Positions 8,161 to 16,175 of a stretch of DNA of 20,018 bases are shown here, piece after piece; the stretch's first letter is position 1, and the number at the start of each line of letters is the position of its first letter. Position numbers and translations under genes: made by a program. Location of the stretch: assembly GCF_021648855.1 (NCBI RefSeq), contig NZ_JAKJHX010000099.1, positions 1 through 20,018 of the forward strand, written 5' to 3'. Origin of the DNA: Tychonema litorale BBK16. Its GTDB lineage: Bacteria; Cyanobacteriota; Cyanobacteriia; Cyanobacteriales; Microcoleaceae. A model generated the notes under the pieces. The model ran no database searches. It saw nothing but the letters and a program-made list of their open reading frames with translations, and was not told the origin of the DNA.

Positions 8161-9696
8161 ATGAACTCTCAGACAAAAACGCCTTTATTGGATGCTTTGC
8201 GCGATCGCACAAATCACCCTCACTCCCCATTTTATGCCCCCGGACACAAAGGCGGACAAGGAATATCTAGGTCTCTAGTTGAGTTATTGGGATCGCAAGT
8301 ATTTGCAGCCGACTTGCCAGAATTACCAGAATTAGATAATCTCTTCAATCCAGAAGGCGTAATTGCTGAAGCTCAAAATTTAGCTGCGGAGGCTTTTGGG
8401 GCCGAACATACTCGGTTTTTAGCAAACGGTTCGACTTGTGGAATCATCGCGGCAATTGTCGCGACTTGCGGCCCAGGAGATAAAATCATCCTACCTCGAA
8501 ACATCCACTCTTCGGCAATTTCAGGTTTGATTTTATCCGGTGCAATTCCCATTTTTGTCAATCCAGAGTACGACTCAGATTGGGATATTGCCAACTGCAT
8601 CACCCCAGAATCCACAGCAGCAGCATTGAAACAACATCCCGATGCGAAAGCAGTCATGGTGGTTTACCCAACTTATCACGGGGTTTGCGGGGATTTGCGT
8701 GCGATCGCCAAAATCACCCATCAGTACAACATACCATTATTAGTAGATGAAGCCCACGGCGCGCACTTTAACTTTCATCCAAACTTGCCAGAATCAGCCC
8801 TATCCGTCGGCGCTGATTTGACAGTACAATCAATCCACAAAACCCTCGGTGCAATGACACAAGCATCGATGCTACACGTTAAGGGATCGAGGGTAGATAT
8901 CCAAAAAATAAATAGAGCATTACAGTTAGTGCAATCCACCAGTCCGAGTTATATACTATTAGCATCTCTAGACGCAGCCCGCCAACAAATCGCACTCCAG
9001 GGCGCAGAGTTAATGGCTAAAACTTTGTTGCTTGCTCAAAAAGCGCGATCGGGCATATCTCAAATCCCTGGTTTATCAGTTTTAGAACTATTAAATACAC
9101 CGGGTTTTGTCGATTTAGACAAAACACGATTAACAGTAAAAGTATCGGATTTAGGATTAACAGGATTTGCCGCCGATGAAATTCTGCACTCTCAATTCGG
9201 AGTCACCGCAGAATTGCCAATGCCACAACATTTAACATTTATTATTAGCTTGGGAAATACAGAAACAGATATCGACAATTTAGTTAAAGGTTTCCAGAAT
9301 CTAACTCACAATTTAGGAGGCGGGCACGGGGGCACCGCCCCTACAACTACGGGCGGGCAAGATGCCCATCCCACAAGAGAATTCACTCTTTGTGGAACAG
9401 GTAAGATGCCTGTTCTTGAGAATGGTGTAATATCTCAGTTAGGATTTCCCCCTCCTCCACTTTCCCCGCGCGATGCCTTCTTTTCCCCAACGGAAACAGT
9501 AGCAGCAGACAAAGCCTGCGATCGCCTCAGTGCCGAACTGATCTGTCCTTACCCCCCAGGAATACCCGTTTTGATGCCCGGTGAAATCATCACCTCAACA
9601 GCCCTTGAATACCTGCAACAAATCCTTGCCGATGGCGGAAAAATCACAGGTTGCAGCGATCCCCGCCTCCAAACTCTCAAGGTTGTGTCACAGTAA
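8161..9696 (+). CDS. Orn/Lys/Arg decarboxylase family, PLP-dependent
   Basis: A 511-residue fold-type I PLP enzyme of the Orn/Lys/Arg decarboxylase group, which makes polyamine precursors (agmatine, cadaverine or putrescine) from basic amino acids. Visible features are the FYAPGHKGG start (about residues 24-32), D-E-A-H-G-A-H with Asp196 and His199 for the cofactor ring, and S-I-H-K-T with Lys227 as the Schiff-base lysine. The C-terminal part (Y-P-P-G-I-P-V-L-M-P-G-E) is the family's usual small domain. The substrate cannot be told from this. Residues about 386-423 are an insertion made by a dispersed palindromic repeat read in frame (9318-9425), lying between domains. ATG 8161 is chosen since the 32-residue extension from 8065 reads through the promoter-like repeat. 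A weak AGGA lies about 16 bases upstream. It may be co-oriented with cbiT, but a heptamer array separates them. Confidence 0.88.
   Translation: MNSQTKTPLLDALRDRTNHPHSPFYAPGHKGGQGISRSLVELLGSQVFAADLPELPELDNLFNPEGVIAEAQNLAAEAFGAEHTRFLANGSTCGIIAAIVATCGPGDKIILPRNIHSSAISGLILSGAIPIFVNPEYDSDWDIANCITPESTAAALKQHPDAKAVMVVYPTYHGVCGDLRAIAKITHQYNIPLLVDEAHGAHFNFHPNLPESALSVGADLTVQSIHKTLGAMTQASMLHVKGSRVDIQKINRALQLVQSTSPSYILLASLDAARQQIALQGAELMAKTLLLAQKARSGISQIPGLSVLELLNTPGFVDLDKTRLTVKVSDLGLTGFAADEILHSQFGVTAELPMPQHLTFIISLGNTETDIDNLVKGFQNLTHNLGGGHGGTAPTTTGGQDAHPTREFTLCGTGKMPVLENGVISQLGFPPPPLSPRDAFFSPTETVAADKACDRLSAELICPYPPGIPVLMPGEIITSTALEYLQQILADGGKITGCSDPRLQTLKVVSQ
9318..9425 (+). repeat. Dispersed palindromic repeat inside the decarboxylase coding region
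   Basis: GC-rich segment starting GGCGGGCACGGGGG and continuing through three small hairpins: GGCGG/CCGCC at about 9318-9339, GGGC (9355-9358) with GCCC (9364-9367), and CCACAAGAG (9371-9379) with CTCTTTGTGG (9386-9395, one-base bulge). Its translation (TTTGGQDAHPTREFTLCG) is unlike the flanking enzyme sequence. I recognise the GGGCAAGATGCCC and GGCACCGCCCCTAC strings as typical of dispersed intergenic repeats in Microcoleus-like genomes; this is recall and was not searched. Confidence 0.65.
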
Positions 9697-9740
9697 AATG
9701 AAGGAGGTAAAGATCGGAAGTGACGAAAGTGGGAAAATAT

Positions 9741-9781
9741 TCCTTCTTCCCTCTTCCTTCTTCCTTCTTCCTTCTTCCTTC
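9741..9781. repeat. Heptamer tract TTCCTTC upstream of cbiT
   Basis: A pure pyrimidine tract with a seven-base period (TTCCTTC, at least four regular units) between the decarboxylase and cbiT. Its reverse complement type (GGAAGAA/GGAAGAG) follows cbiT at 10389-10419, so cbiT is bracketed by inverted heptamer tracts. Confidence 0.85.
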
Positions 9782-9794
9782 AATTTAAAGAACT

Positions 9795-10388
9795 ATGCTT
9801 TGGCCCTACGTCACTCCTGGTATCCCAGACGATTTATTTGAACGTTTACCGGGAATTCCCATGAGTAAGCGAGAAGTCCGACTGCTGTTAATCTCTCACC
9901 TGCGGCTGCAAGCAGACTCGGTGGTGTGGGATATCGGCGCTGGTACTGGTACGATCGCCGTAGAAACAGGTTTGCTGTGTCCCAAAGGTCAAATTATCGC
10001 CATCGAAAGGGATGAAGAGGTAGCAAACTTGATTCGCAGAAATTGCGATCGATTCGAGCTCAACAACGTAGAAGTCATAGAAGGTAGTGCCCCGGAATGC
10101 CTCAAAAATCTGTCCAACCCCCCCCACCGAGTTTGTATCGAAGGAGGTCGCCCCATTAAAGCCATTGTCCAAGAAGTCTGGCGGTATTTACAACCCCACG
10201 GTCGAATTGTGGCAACCGCAGGCAATTTAGAGAATCTTTACGCCCTTTCCGAAAGCTTCGCCGAATTGCAAGTCCGCAACATCGAGGTAGTCCAGTCCGC
10301 CGTCAACCGCTTGGAGACTCGCGGTCTCAGTCAAACCTTTGCCGCCGTCAATCCCATTTTTATTCTCAGTGGCGAAAAGCTAGATTAG
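9795..10388 (+). CDS. cbiT: Precorrin-6B C15-methyltransferase / decarboxylase subunit CbiT
   Basis: A 197-residue class I SAM methyltransferase that fits CbiT, the enzyme that methylates C15 and decarboxylates the C12 acetate in cobalamin ring synthesis. The start WPYVTPGIPDDLFERLPGIPMSK is typical: G-I-P-D-x-x-F and P-x-x-K-x-E-V-R precede the nucleotide fold. The SAM loop is D46-I-G-A-G-T-G52 and the acidic end of strand two is Glu71 in IIAIERDEE. The length equals stand-alone CbiT; there is no fused CbiE part, so CbiE must lie elsewhere. No other cobalamin gene is in the window. No clear ribosome site precedes ATG 9795, but the start agrees with family N-termini. Heptamer tracts flank it on both sides. 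Confidence 0.9.
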   Translation: MLWPYVTPGIPDDLFERLPGIPMSKREVRLLLISHLRLQADSVVWDIGAGTGTIAVETGLLCPKGQIIAIERDEEVANLIRRNCDRFELNNVEVIEGSAPECLKNLSNPPHRVCIEGGRPIKAIVQEVWRYLQPHGRIVATAGNLENLYALSESFAELQVRNIEVVQSAVNRLETRGLSQTFAAVNPIFILSGEKLD

Positions 10389-10695
10389 AAGGAAGAAGGA
10401 AGAGGGAAGAGGGAAGAAGCTATTCTAATACCCAATGCCCAATGCCCTATGCCCAATGCCCCATTCCTTTATGTAATTCTTAACCTTGTTTAAGTCCCGT
10501 TAACCTTCATAATAATAATAAGGGCGAGTATAGCTGGATTGACCGCCTGACTTGAGATATTGGATGACCTATGGGGATGGAGGTTAGCTGTGCAAGGGAG
10601 GAAACCGTGCTCTAGAAAAATCCAAAATCCACGCATCCAAAATCCAAAATCCAAAATCGAATAACCCGTCGCCGTCTGCAAGAGAAATTCATTTT
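10389..10695. repeat. Intergenic heptamer repeats between cbiT and cdsA
   Basis: Three different seven-base arrays lie in this 307-base space: GGAAGAA/GGAAGAG (10389-10419); CCCAATG five units with two variants (10431-10465); and CCAAAAT three units (10637-10657) with another unit at 10622-10628. Such arrays match the short tandemly repeated repetitive (STRR) sequences described from cyanobacteria. No gene was recognised here; an open frame on the minus strand merely translates the CCAAAAT array. The promoter of cdsA was not identified. Confidence 0.8.
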
Positions 10696-11616
10696 ATGCC
10701 TTGGTCTCGTATCCTCAGTGGAATAGTTGCGATCGTTCTTGCTTTGGGAATGATTATTTTGGGGGGATGGTACTTCACCGTCGGCTTCGGAATCATCGTT
10801 TACCTAGGTCAATTGGAATATTTTCAACTAGCCCGCGCTAAGGGCATTGCACCCGCTGCCAAAACTACCTTAGTTGTTAGTCAAATTCTACTAATTACGG
10901 CGGCGATCGCACCGCAACTCGTAGATGCCATGTTTCCCCTAGCCGGAACCTTCATCTGTTTCTACCTGCTGTTCCAACCGAAGTTATCGACGATCGCGGA
11001 TATTGCCGCTTCCATTTTAGGATTGTTTTACGGCGGTTATTTGCCCAGCTATTGGATACGGCTGCGAGTCGGACTTGACCCAGCTTATCAAGCCACAACT
11101 GGACTGGGACAAGCAGTGGCTAGCAATTTGCCAGTGAACTTTTACCCGTCGCAGTCTTGGACAAACCTCAGCAATATCTCTTTGGGATTAACTTCGCTAC
11201 TGCTGGCTTTCCTCTGCATCTGGGCCGCAGACATTGGGGCTTATTTTATGGGCAAATTCTTCGGCCGCACTAGCTTGTCTCACATCAGCCCCAAAAAAAC
11301 TGTTGAAGGTGCCGTATTTGGAGTTTGCGGCAGCATCGCCGTGGCCGTCGCCGGGTCTTGGTATTTGCACTGGCCTGGGTGGCCCTATACTGGGGCTGCT
11401 TTTGGTCTGTTGATTGGCGTTGCTAGCTTGTTGGGAGATTTAACTGAGTCGATGATGAAGCGAGACGCCGGGGTTAAGGATTCGGGCCAGTTGATCCCCG
11501 GTCACGGCGGTATTCTCGATCGCACTGACAGTTATGTTTTTACCGCACCATTAGTTTACTATTTTGTGACTCTACTCTTGCCCGCGATCGACTCTTTTTT
11601 AATTAATCGGTCATAG
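10696..11616 (+). CDS. cdsA: Phosphatidate cytidylyltransferase (CDP-diglyceride synthase)
   Basis: A 306-residue integral membrane enzyme that makes CDP-diacylglycerol from phosphatidate and CTP, the branch point to phosphatidylglycerol, which photosystems need. The CDS signature is complete near the C-terminus: S252-M-M-K-R, then K-D-S-G, then P-G-H-G-G-I-L-D-R-T-D278, which holds the metal- and CTP-binding acidic residues. There are about seven hydrophobic segments, starting at residues 6-40, and S-P-K-K-T-V-E-G before the last two helices is also conserved. Length is normal for the cyanobacterial form. ATG 10696 follows a weak AGAGAA at 10681-10686. It converges on the DUF2993 gene, with a heptamer hairpin in the 82-base gap. 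Confidence 0.94.
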   Translation: MPWSRILSGIVAIVLALGMIILGGWYFTVGFGIIVYLGQLEYFQLARAKGIAPAAKTTLVVSQILLITAAIAPQLVDAMFPLAGTFICFYLLFQPKLSTIADIAASILGLFYGGYLPSYWIRLRVGLDPAYQATTGLGQAVASNLPVNFYPSQSWTNLSNISLGLTSLLLAFLCIWAADIGAYFMGKFFGRTSLSHISPKKTVEGAVFGVCGSIAVAVAGSWYLHWPGWPYTGAAFGLLIGVASLLGDLTESMMKRDAGVKDSGQLIPGHGGILDRTDSYVFTAPLVYYFVTLLLPAIDSFLINRS

Positions 11617-11699
11617 GGCATGGGGCATGGGGCATGGGGCATTGTTAGTTAACAGTCAACAGTCAACAGTCAACAGTTAACTGTTAACTGTTAACTAAC
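11617..11699. repeat. STRR heptamer arrays and hairpin between cdsA and DUF2993 gene
   Basis: GGGGCAT units (11617-11643) are followed by CAACAGT three times (11657-11677) and then TAACTGT twice. CAACAGT is, as I recall, the unit of STRR3. The outer bases GTTAGTTAACAG (11644-11655) and CTGTTAACTAAC (11688-11699) form a perfect 12-bp inverted repeat that touches the stop codon of the minus-strand gene. Between two convergent genes, the hairpin could end transcription from both sides. Confidence 0.8.
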
Positions 11700-12469
11700 T
11701 AAGGCAATACTCTAATTCCGCCCCGACAAACTATTTCGCCCGGATTCAAAATTAATTCCTCAATCTCAACTTCTGGGCCAAAATCAATTTTAAAACTATT
11801 TAAAATATTGCTATTTAATTGTTTTGAAACTTCGATTTCTGGTTCTTCAAAAATCAATTCGTGACTGCTACCCATCCGCAAACCAGTCCGCAATACCAAG
11901 GGAATTTGCGTACCGTCAGCCCGCAAAATTACAGCCGAAAGCGTCAACAAACCTATATCAATTGCGATTTGCGAATTTTGCAATCTGAGAGGCCCTTCCC
12001 GATCGGTCAATGGCAGCATTGGCCGCAAAAACTCGCTCAAAGCATCAGCAAGCAAAGGTGCTTTCAGCGACGCATTTAGATCGGCTTGAATCAGCCGTAA
12101 AACACCGAATATGGGAAAAGATTCCAAGAGGCGGAGTGGTTTGCCCTTGATAACTTGACCGAGGTTAACGCGAATGCCAGCACCCTCTATGGCGACTTCT
12201 GTCAGGTGCAGTCCTCGATACACGACGCCGATCGCCGCAGCAGTTACTTTAGGGATGGTGCCACTGAAGATTTGCCGATCGCTCCCCTCAATTTTCACCT
12301 TCAACTCGGACACCTGCTCAACTTGCGATCGCAGCCACAACTGCACCGCCGGAGACAGCACCGAACTAGCAATCCGGCTGCCTTTGTCCCTTGATGGTAT
12401 CCCCTGCTGTTCACCGAGATTAGAAATTGGCTGTTCATCAGCCGGGCCAGATTCATTGTCAACTAGCAT
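11699..12469 (-). CDS. DUF2993 (LmeA-like) protein
   Basis: A 256-residue protein of the cyanobacterial DUF2993 family. The body runs from about residue 38 (VLSPAVQLWLRSQV) to the end. Family features seen are the opening amphipathic helix, then V-S-E-L-K-V-K-I-E-G-S-D-R-Q-I with I-P-K-V-T-A-A-A-I-G-V-V-Y-R-G-L-H-L, and the late strand pair around L-R-T-G-L-R-M. The first 37 residues are polar and probably disordered; no signal peptide or membrane segment is seen. The actinobacterial relative LmeA binds phospholipid in the envelope, so a lipid-related role is possible but not shown by the sequence. No strong ribosome site was found before ATG 12469. Neighbouring cdsA is convergent, not an operon partner. 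Confidence 0.82.
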   Translation of the reverse strand: MLVDNESGPADEQPISNLGEQQGIPSRDKGSRIASSVLSPAVQLWLRSQVEQVSELKVKIEGSDRQIFSGTIPKVTAAAIGVVYRGLHLTEVAIEGAGIRVNLGQVIKGKPLRLLESFPIFGVLRLIQADLNASLKAPLLADALSEFLRPMLPLTDREGPLRLQNSQIAIDIGLLTLSAVILRADGTQIPLVLRTGLRMGSSHELIFEEPEIEVSKQLNSNILNSFKIDFGPEVEIEELILNPGEIVCRGGIRVLP

Positions 12470-12913
12470 TTATTGTAATATCAGTTTATAATTACTGCGT
12501 CTCACCCTACACCTTTTAAACCAGCAATTGATCAACGGTGTAGGAATTGCGATCGAGAGTGAAAACCCACAGTTTTCCTACAATCCCCAGGGTTATTGCA
12601 TAAGGACAATCTGCTAAGGTGTGAAGCTCTGTACGGTTTCGCCAACAGTATAATTTGTTCTCTAACAAAAATTGAAGTATACAGAATTACATATGTGCGA
12701 TCGCAAATTTACACCATCAGTCGCCGACAGAGGGTTCTCCAACCGGGACTCAATGCTGCAAAAGTCGTAAGGCTTCTGCGTCCAAAGTCAGCGCACGCGA
12801 AGGGCAAACAGCTCGATCGCTCAACTGAAAGCTCCAAAATAGAACTCTTCGTGTAATATTTGTACATATTTCCTGCCCCAACGCTTAAGTTGGGCGTTTC
12901 CTCTCCTCCCGTC
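12470..12913. other. Intergenic region upstream of the pseudouridine synthase gene
   Basis: 444 bases between divergent genes. It holds a GCGATCGC site at about 12695 and a stem CCCAAC (12877-12882) / GTTGGG (12889-12894) with a six-base loop, followed by CGTTTC, 19 bases before ATG 12914. An 86-codon frame with a TTG start (12596-12856) and a 25-codon ATG frame inside it (about 12693) are open but match nothing I recognise. Confidence 0.4.
12877..12900 (+). terminator. Small hairpin just upstream of the pseudouridine synthase start
   Basis: CCCAAC and GTTGGG pair over GCTTAA, then CGTTTC. This resembles a weak intrinsic terminator or attenuator. It sits directly before the ribosome-binding region of the gene at 12914, so it could lower read-through from the leader or hide the start. 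Confidence 0.35.
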
Positions 12914-13708
12914 ATGTCAGATGAAAGGTTACAAAAAATCCTCGCCCAGTGGGGCATCGCCTCTCGCCGTCAAGCTGAACAAATGATCGTAGCTGGACGA
13001 GTGCGAGTCAATGGCAATATTGTTCATTTAGGACAAAAAGCTAATCCAGATCTCGATCGCATCGAAGTCGATGGAGTGCCCGTCATAGCGACAGAACGAC
13101 CACAGTTAGTCTATCTGTTGCTTCACAAACCGGCTGGGGTACTCTCGACTTGCAGCGATCCCAGGGAGCGATCGAAAGTTCTGGACCTAGTACCGCCCAA
13201 ACTACGCTATGGTCAAGGCATCCATCCGGTAGGACGCTTAGACGCAGATTCTACCGGTGCACTGCTACTCACCAATGATGGTAAGCTGACATTTTGCTTG
13301 ACCCATCCGCGTCACTCGATATCCAAAACTTATCAAGTTTGGGTGGAGGGGCATCCTCCCGAACCGGTACTGCAAATGTGGCGTCAGGGAATTATCTTGT
13401 CCGGCAGAAAAACTATGCCAGCTCAAGTTAAAATCCTCGATCGCACCCGCGAGCAAACCATGTTGGAGATCATTCTCTCAGAAGGGAGAAATCGACAGAT
13501 TCGGCGAACCGCCGAACAGTTAGGATATCCCGTCGTGCGTCTGCATCGCACAGCCATTGGCTCGATTCAATTGCAGCCCCCGTCAGAGCCAATATTATCA
13601 GTGGGCTGCTGCCGAACCCTTACAAATTCTGAAATTATTTTTTTATGGACTCTAGTCAACCTAACCTCAATCAATGTGCCAGTAAACATCAGGAAGCACA
13701 GCGTATGA
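12914..13708 (+). CDS. Pseudouridine synthase, RsuA/RluB family
   Basis: A 264-residue enzyme that turns uridine to pseudouridine in ribosomal RNA. Residues 1-62 are an S4 RNA-binding domain (LQKILAQWGIASRRQAEQMI, then G-R-V-R-V-N-G). The catalytic domain carries H-P-V-G-R-L-D-A-D-S-T-G with Asp110 as catalytic residue, L-L-L-T-N-D-G-K-L, and the C-terminal E-G-R-N-R-Q-I-R-R motif. The family is clear; RluB against RluE or RsuA is not decided, and in cyanobacteria a single such gene may act on 23S rRNA. ATG 12914 is chosen over an upstream in-frame start at 12860, because the S4 domain begins here and the hairpin at 12877-12894 would otherwise be coding. The last 25 residues are hydrophobic and not part of the family core. 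The stop overlaps the next start (ATGA), which suggests coupled translation. Confidence 0.88.
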   Translation: MSDERLQKILAQWGIASRRQAEQMIVAGRVRVNGNIVHLGQKANPDLDRIEVDGVPVIATERPQLVYLLLHKPAGVLSTCSDPRERSKVLDLVPPKLRYGQGIHPVGRLDADSTGALLLTNDGKLTFCLTHPRHSISKTYQVWVEGHPPEPVLQMWRQGIILSGRKTMPAQVKILDRTREQTMLEIILSEGRNRQIRRTAEQLGYPVVRLHRTAIGSIQLQPPSEPILSVGCCRTLTNSEIIFLWTLVNLTSINVPVNIRKHSV

Positions 13709-14586
13709 CAAAGAATTTATTTTTTTTACTTTTCAAAACCACTAAAAAAAAGCAGCATTCCCAAGAAGCAGAACGCTCCCAAAAGCTAGCGGAAATAGGC
13801 GTTAAACTCCGCGATTTCCGGGAAAAAGAGTCAATTTGCTTGGAAAAAGTAGCTGTGGTGACAATGATTCGGCGGGATCTCCTACACGCGATCGAGGAGG
13901 GTCAACTCGATCAACTTCCCGAACCAGTTTATACTCAAGCTTTGATCAAACGGTACGCCGAAGCAATGGGTTTGGACGGGACTGAGTTTGCCGACATTTT
14001 CCCGATCGAACAAACAGCACCTCGATCGACACCCAAGTTATCCTGGCAGAATTGGCCTCAGTTGCGGCCGATGCACCTGTACCTTTTTTACACATTTCTA
14101 ATTATCTTTTCGGTGAATAGCTTGTCTCAATTGATGGGCGGTTCCCTGACAGCAAAAAGCGATACCAGAACCGAACAACTCGCACTTCAGCAGCAAGAAT
14201 TAACCCGCTTAGCAGCCGAGTCCGATAGCGCCCCAGCCAAACAAAAAGTAGATACTTACAATGCTGTAGAAGCAGCCAGATCCAATAAAAGTGTAGAGAC
14301 ACCTGGCAATAAACCAGTCATGGTTAGCGTCACTTTCAAGGAAGAATCGTGGTTGCAGATTGAAATCGATGGCAAAATGGAGTTTGAGGGAGTTTTGCCT
14401 TCAGGGACTCAGCGCACTTGGCAAGCTAAAGAAAAATTAGTAGTTGTAGCTGGCAACGCCGGCGGGGTACTAATTGCATTTAACAACGGACAAGCCGAGC
14501 AATTTGGAGATCCTGGAGTTGTCAAAGAAGTTGTTTTTAAAGCTGACAAACTAAATTCCTCAGAAAAACCAAAAACTGAAGGGTAA
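13705..14586 (+). CDS. RodZ-like protein: HTH, one membrane helix, DUF4115
   Basis: A 293-residue RodZ-family protein. Residues about 27-95 are an HTH_25 (Cro/CI-like) domain: L-A-E-I-G-V-K-L-R-D-F-R-E, then L-E-K-V-A and I-E-E-G-Q-L-D-Q-L-P-E-P-V-Y, and Y-A-E-A-M-G-L-D. A membrane helix follows at about 123-143 (LYLFYTFLIIFSVNSL). Residues about 208-285 are the outer DUF4115 beta domain (SWLQIEIDGKMEFEGVLPSG). RodZ links the MreB cytoskeleton to wall synthesis, so a role in cell shape is expected; MreB is not in the window. ATG 13705 overlaps the preceding stop as ATGA and has AGGA at 13691-13694; the longer start at 13645 would run into the previous gene by 64 bases and adds a polar segment. 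Confidence 0.85.
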   Translation: MTKNLFFLLFKTTKKKQHSQEAERSQKLAEIGVKLRDFREKESICLEKVAVVTMIRRDLLHAIEEGQLDQLPEPVYTQALIKRYAEAMGLDGTEFADIFPIEQTAPRSTPKLSWQNWPQLRPMHLYLFYTFLIIFSVNSLSQLMGGSLTAKSDTRTEQLALQQQELTRLAAESDSAPAKQKVDTYNAVEAARSNKSVETPGNKPVMVSVTFKEESWLQIEIDGKMEFEGVLPSGTQRTWQAKEKLVVVAGNAGGVLIAFNNGQAEQFGDPGVVKEVVFKADKLNSSEKPKTEG

Positions 14587-14601
14587 TGGGTAATAGTTAG
14601 T

Positions 14602-14654
14602 TGTTATTTGTTACTTGTTAGTTAATAGTTTTTAATAACAAATAACAAATAACA
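14602..14654. repeat. Heptamer hairpin between the convergent rodZ-like and malQ genes
   Basis: TGTTATT, TGTTACT and TGTTAGT (14602-14622) are followed by AATAACA three times (14634-14654). The arms are complementary at 19 of 21 positions, with an 11-base loop rich in T. Convergent position makes it a likely two-way terminator. Confidence 0.75.
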
Positions 14655-14666
14655 AATCACCCATTT

Positions 14667-16175
14667 TCAATTTTTATGAGGGGAACGACCACAGATGTAA
14701 GTCATAGTTTTCAGCCGATCGCGCACTTCCCAATTCAAAGCTTCAGGCCGATATCGCCATCCCCAATTCCCCTCTGCTTTCCCCGGAAAATTCATCCGCG
14801 CGTCTGTATCCAAACCCAACAAATCTTGAAACGGAACAACCGCCAAATTAGCAATAGAACTCCAAGCCATGCGGATTAAAGACCAGTGAATCCCTTGAGG
14901 ATCGATGCAGCCCAAATAACGATAAACCTCATCTCTTTCGTAGTGTTGCAGTTGATTGAACCATCCCACAGTCGTATCATTGTCATGAGTGCCGGTGTAG
15001 ACTACGCAATTGCGATCGTAATTAAAAGGCAAAAAAGGATCTCCCGGCCCAGCGCCAAAAGCAAACTGCAAAATCTTCATTCCCGGAAACTCGAATCGAT
15101 CGCGCAAAGCTTCCACTTCAGGAGTAATTACCCCCAAATCCTCAGCGATAATTGGCAGGTTGCCAAACTTCTCGTTAATCACCTCAAACAAAGGTGTTCC
15201 CGGCGCTTTAATCCACTCTCCCTCGATCGCATTTTCCTGTCCGCGCTTCACGGCCCAGTAAGCATCAAATCCTCTAAAATGGTCAATCCGAGTCACATCT
15301 ACATAATCGAAAATCGCTTCAAAACGCTGCACCCACCACTGGAAATTATTGGCTTGTAACTTCTCCCAATTGTAAACGGGGTTGCCCCACAATTGACCTG
15401 TACTGCTGAAGTAATCAGGGGGAACTCCGGCCATTAAAGCTGGTTCTCCGGTTGCTTCATCCAAGCAGAATGTTTCTGAATGAGACCACACATCCGCGCT
15501 GTCGTGAGCTACATAAATCGGAATGTCGCCAATAATTTTAATGTCCCGCAAATTGGCATAGCGTTTCAACTCCGTCCACTGGCGAAAAAACTCAAACTGG
15601 ACATATTTGTAGTAATAAATCTCAGAATTTAGCTGCTGTCGCCACTTCTCTAACGACTCAGGTTTTCGATGAGCAATTTCTGCCTCCCAATTGTTCCAGC
15701 TCACACCACCAAAGTTATCTTTTAGTGCCATAAATAAGGCATAATCTTCCAGCCATGACGCTTTGCTTTCGCAAAAAGCCGAGAATTCTCTTTGCTGCAC
15801 CGGCGATGCTTTGGCCTTGAAATTTTCGCAGGCTTTTTTGAGCAAGGGCAATTTCAGCGCTACCGCCCGCTCGAACTCTACAGTATCCAGGGAAAATTCT
15901 GGCCAATTAGCTAAGTCTTCATCTGTTACCAATTGCTCATCCCGCAGTATTTCCGGGCTAATCAGCATCGGATTTCCTGCCATTGCTGAATAGCACGAAT
16001 AAGGAGAATTGCCATACCCTGTCGGCCCCAGTGGCAATATCTGCCAGTATTGCTGATCGCTCTCTACTAAAAAGTCAATAAACCGATATGCTTCTATTCC
16101 CATATCCCCTACGCCGAATCGACTGGGAAAGGATGTGGGATGGAGTAGAATACCGCTCGATCGGGGAAAAAGCAT
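14667..16175 (-). CDS. malQ: 4-alpha-glucanotransferase (amylomaltase, GH77)
   Basis: A 502-residue GH77 enzyme that moves alpha-1,4-glucan segments between chains during glycogen and maltodextrin turnover. The family start R-S-S-G-I-L-L-H-P-T-S-F-P is present, then W-Q-I-L-P-L-G-P-T-G-Y-G-N-S-P-Y. The catalytic triad is visible: nucleophile Asp298 in V-T-R-I-D-H-F-R-G-F, acid/base Glu345 in I-A-E-D-L-G, and the stabilising Asp400 in G-T-H-D-N-D-T. Length (about 500) is the normal bacterial size. The protein should be cytosolic; no signal peptide is seen. No other glycogen gene is adjacent. The start is fixed by the family N-terminus (MLFPRSSGILLHP). No strong ribosome site precedes it. Confidence 0.96.
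   Translation of the reverse strand: MLFPRSSGILLHPTSFPSRFGVGDMGIEAYRFIDFLVESDQQYWQILPLGPTGYGNSPYSCYSAMAGNPMLISPEILRDEQLVTDEDLANWPEFSLDTVEFERAVALKLPLLKKACENFKAKASPVQQREFSAFCESKASWLEDYALFMALKDNFGGVSWNNWEAEIAHRKPESLEKWRQQLNSEIYYYKYVQFEFFRQWTELKRYANLRDIKIIGDIPIYVAHDSADVWSHSETFCLDEATGEPALMAGVPPDYFSSTGQLWGNPVYNWEKLQANNFQWWVQRFEAIFDYVDVTRIDHFRGFDAYWAVKRGQENAIEGEWIKAPGTPLFEVINEKFGNLPIIAEDLGVITPEVEALRDRFEFPGMKILQFAFGAGPGDPFLPFNYDRNCVVYTGTHDNDTTVGWFNQLQHYERDEVYRYLGCIDPQGIHWSLIRMAWSSIANLAVVPFQDLLGLDTDARMNFPGKAEGNWGWRYRPEALNWEVRDRLKTMTYICGRSPHKN

Noticed and set aside
10490..10681. 63-codon minus-strand ORF
   Set aside because: Its middle is just the translation of the CCAAAAT heptamer array; no domain or ribosome site.
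11657..11698. CRISPR-like short repeats
   Set aside because: The units are seven bases with no spacers; they are STRR-type tandem repeats, and no cas gene is near.
12596..12856. 86-codon plus-strand ORF before the pseudouridine synthase
   Set aside because: TTG start, no Shine-Dalgarno, no recognisable sequence; kept only as a note in the intergenic entry.
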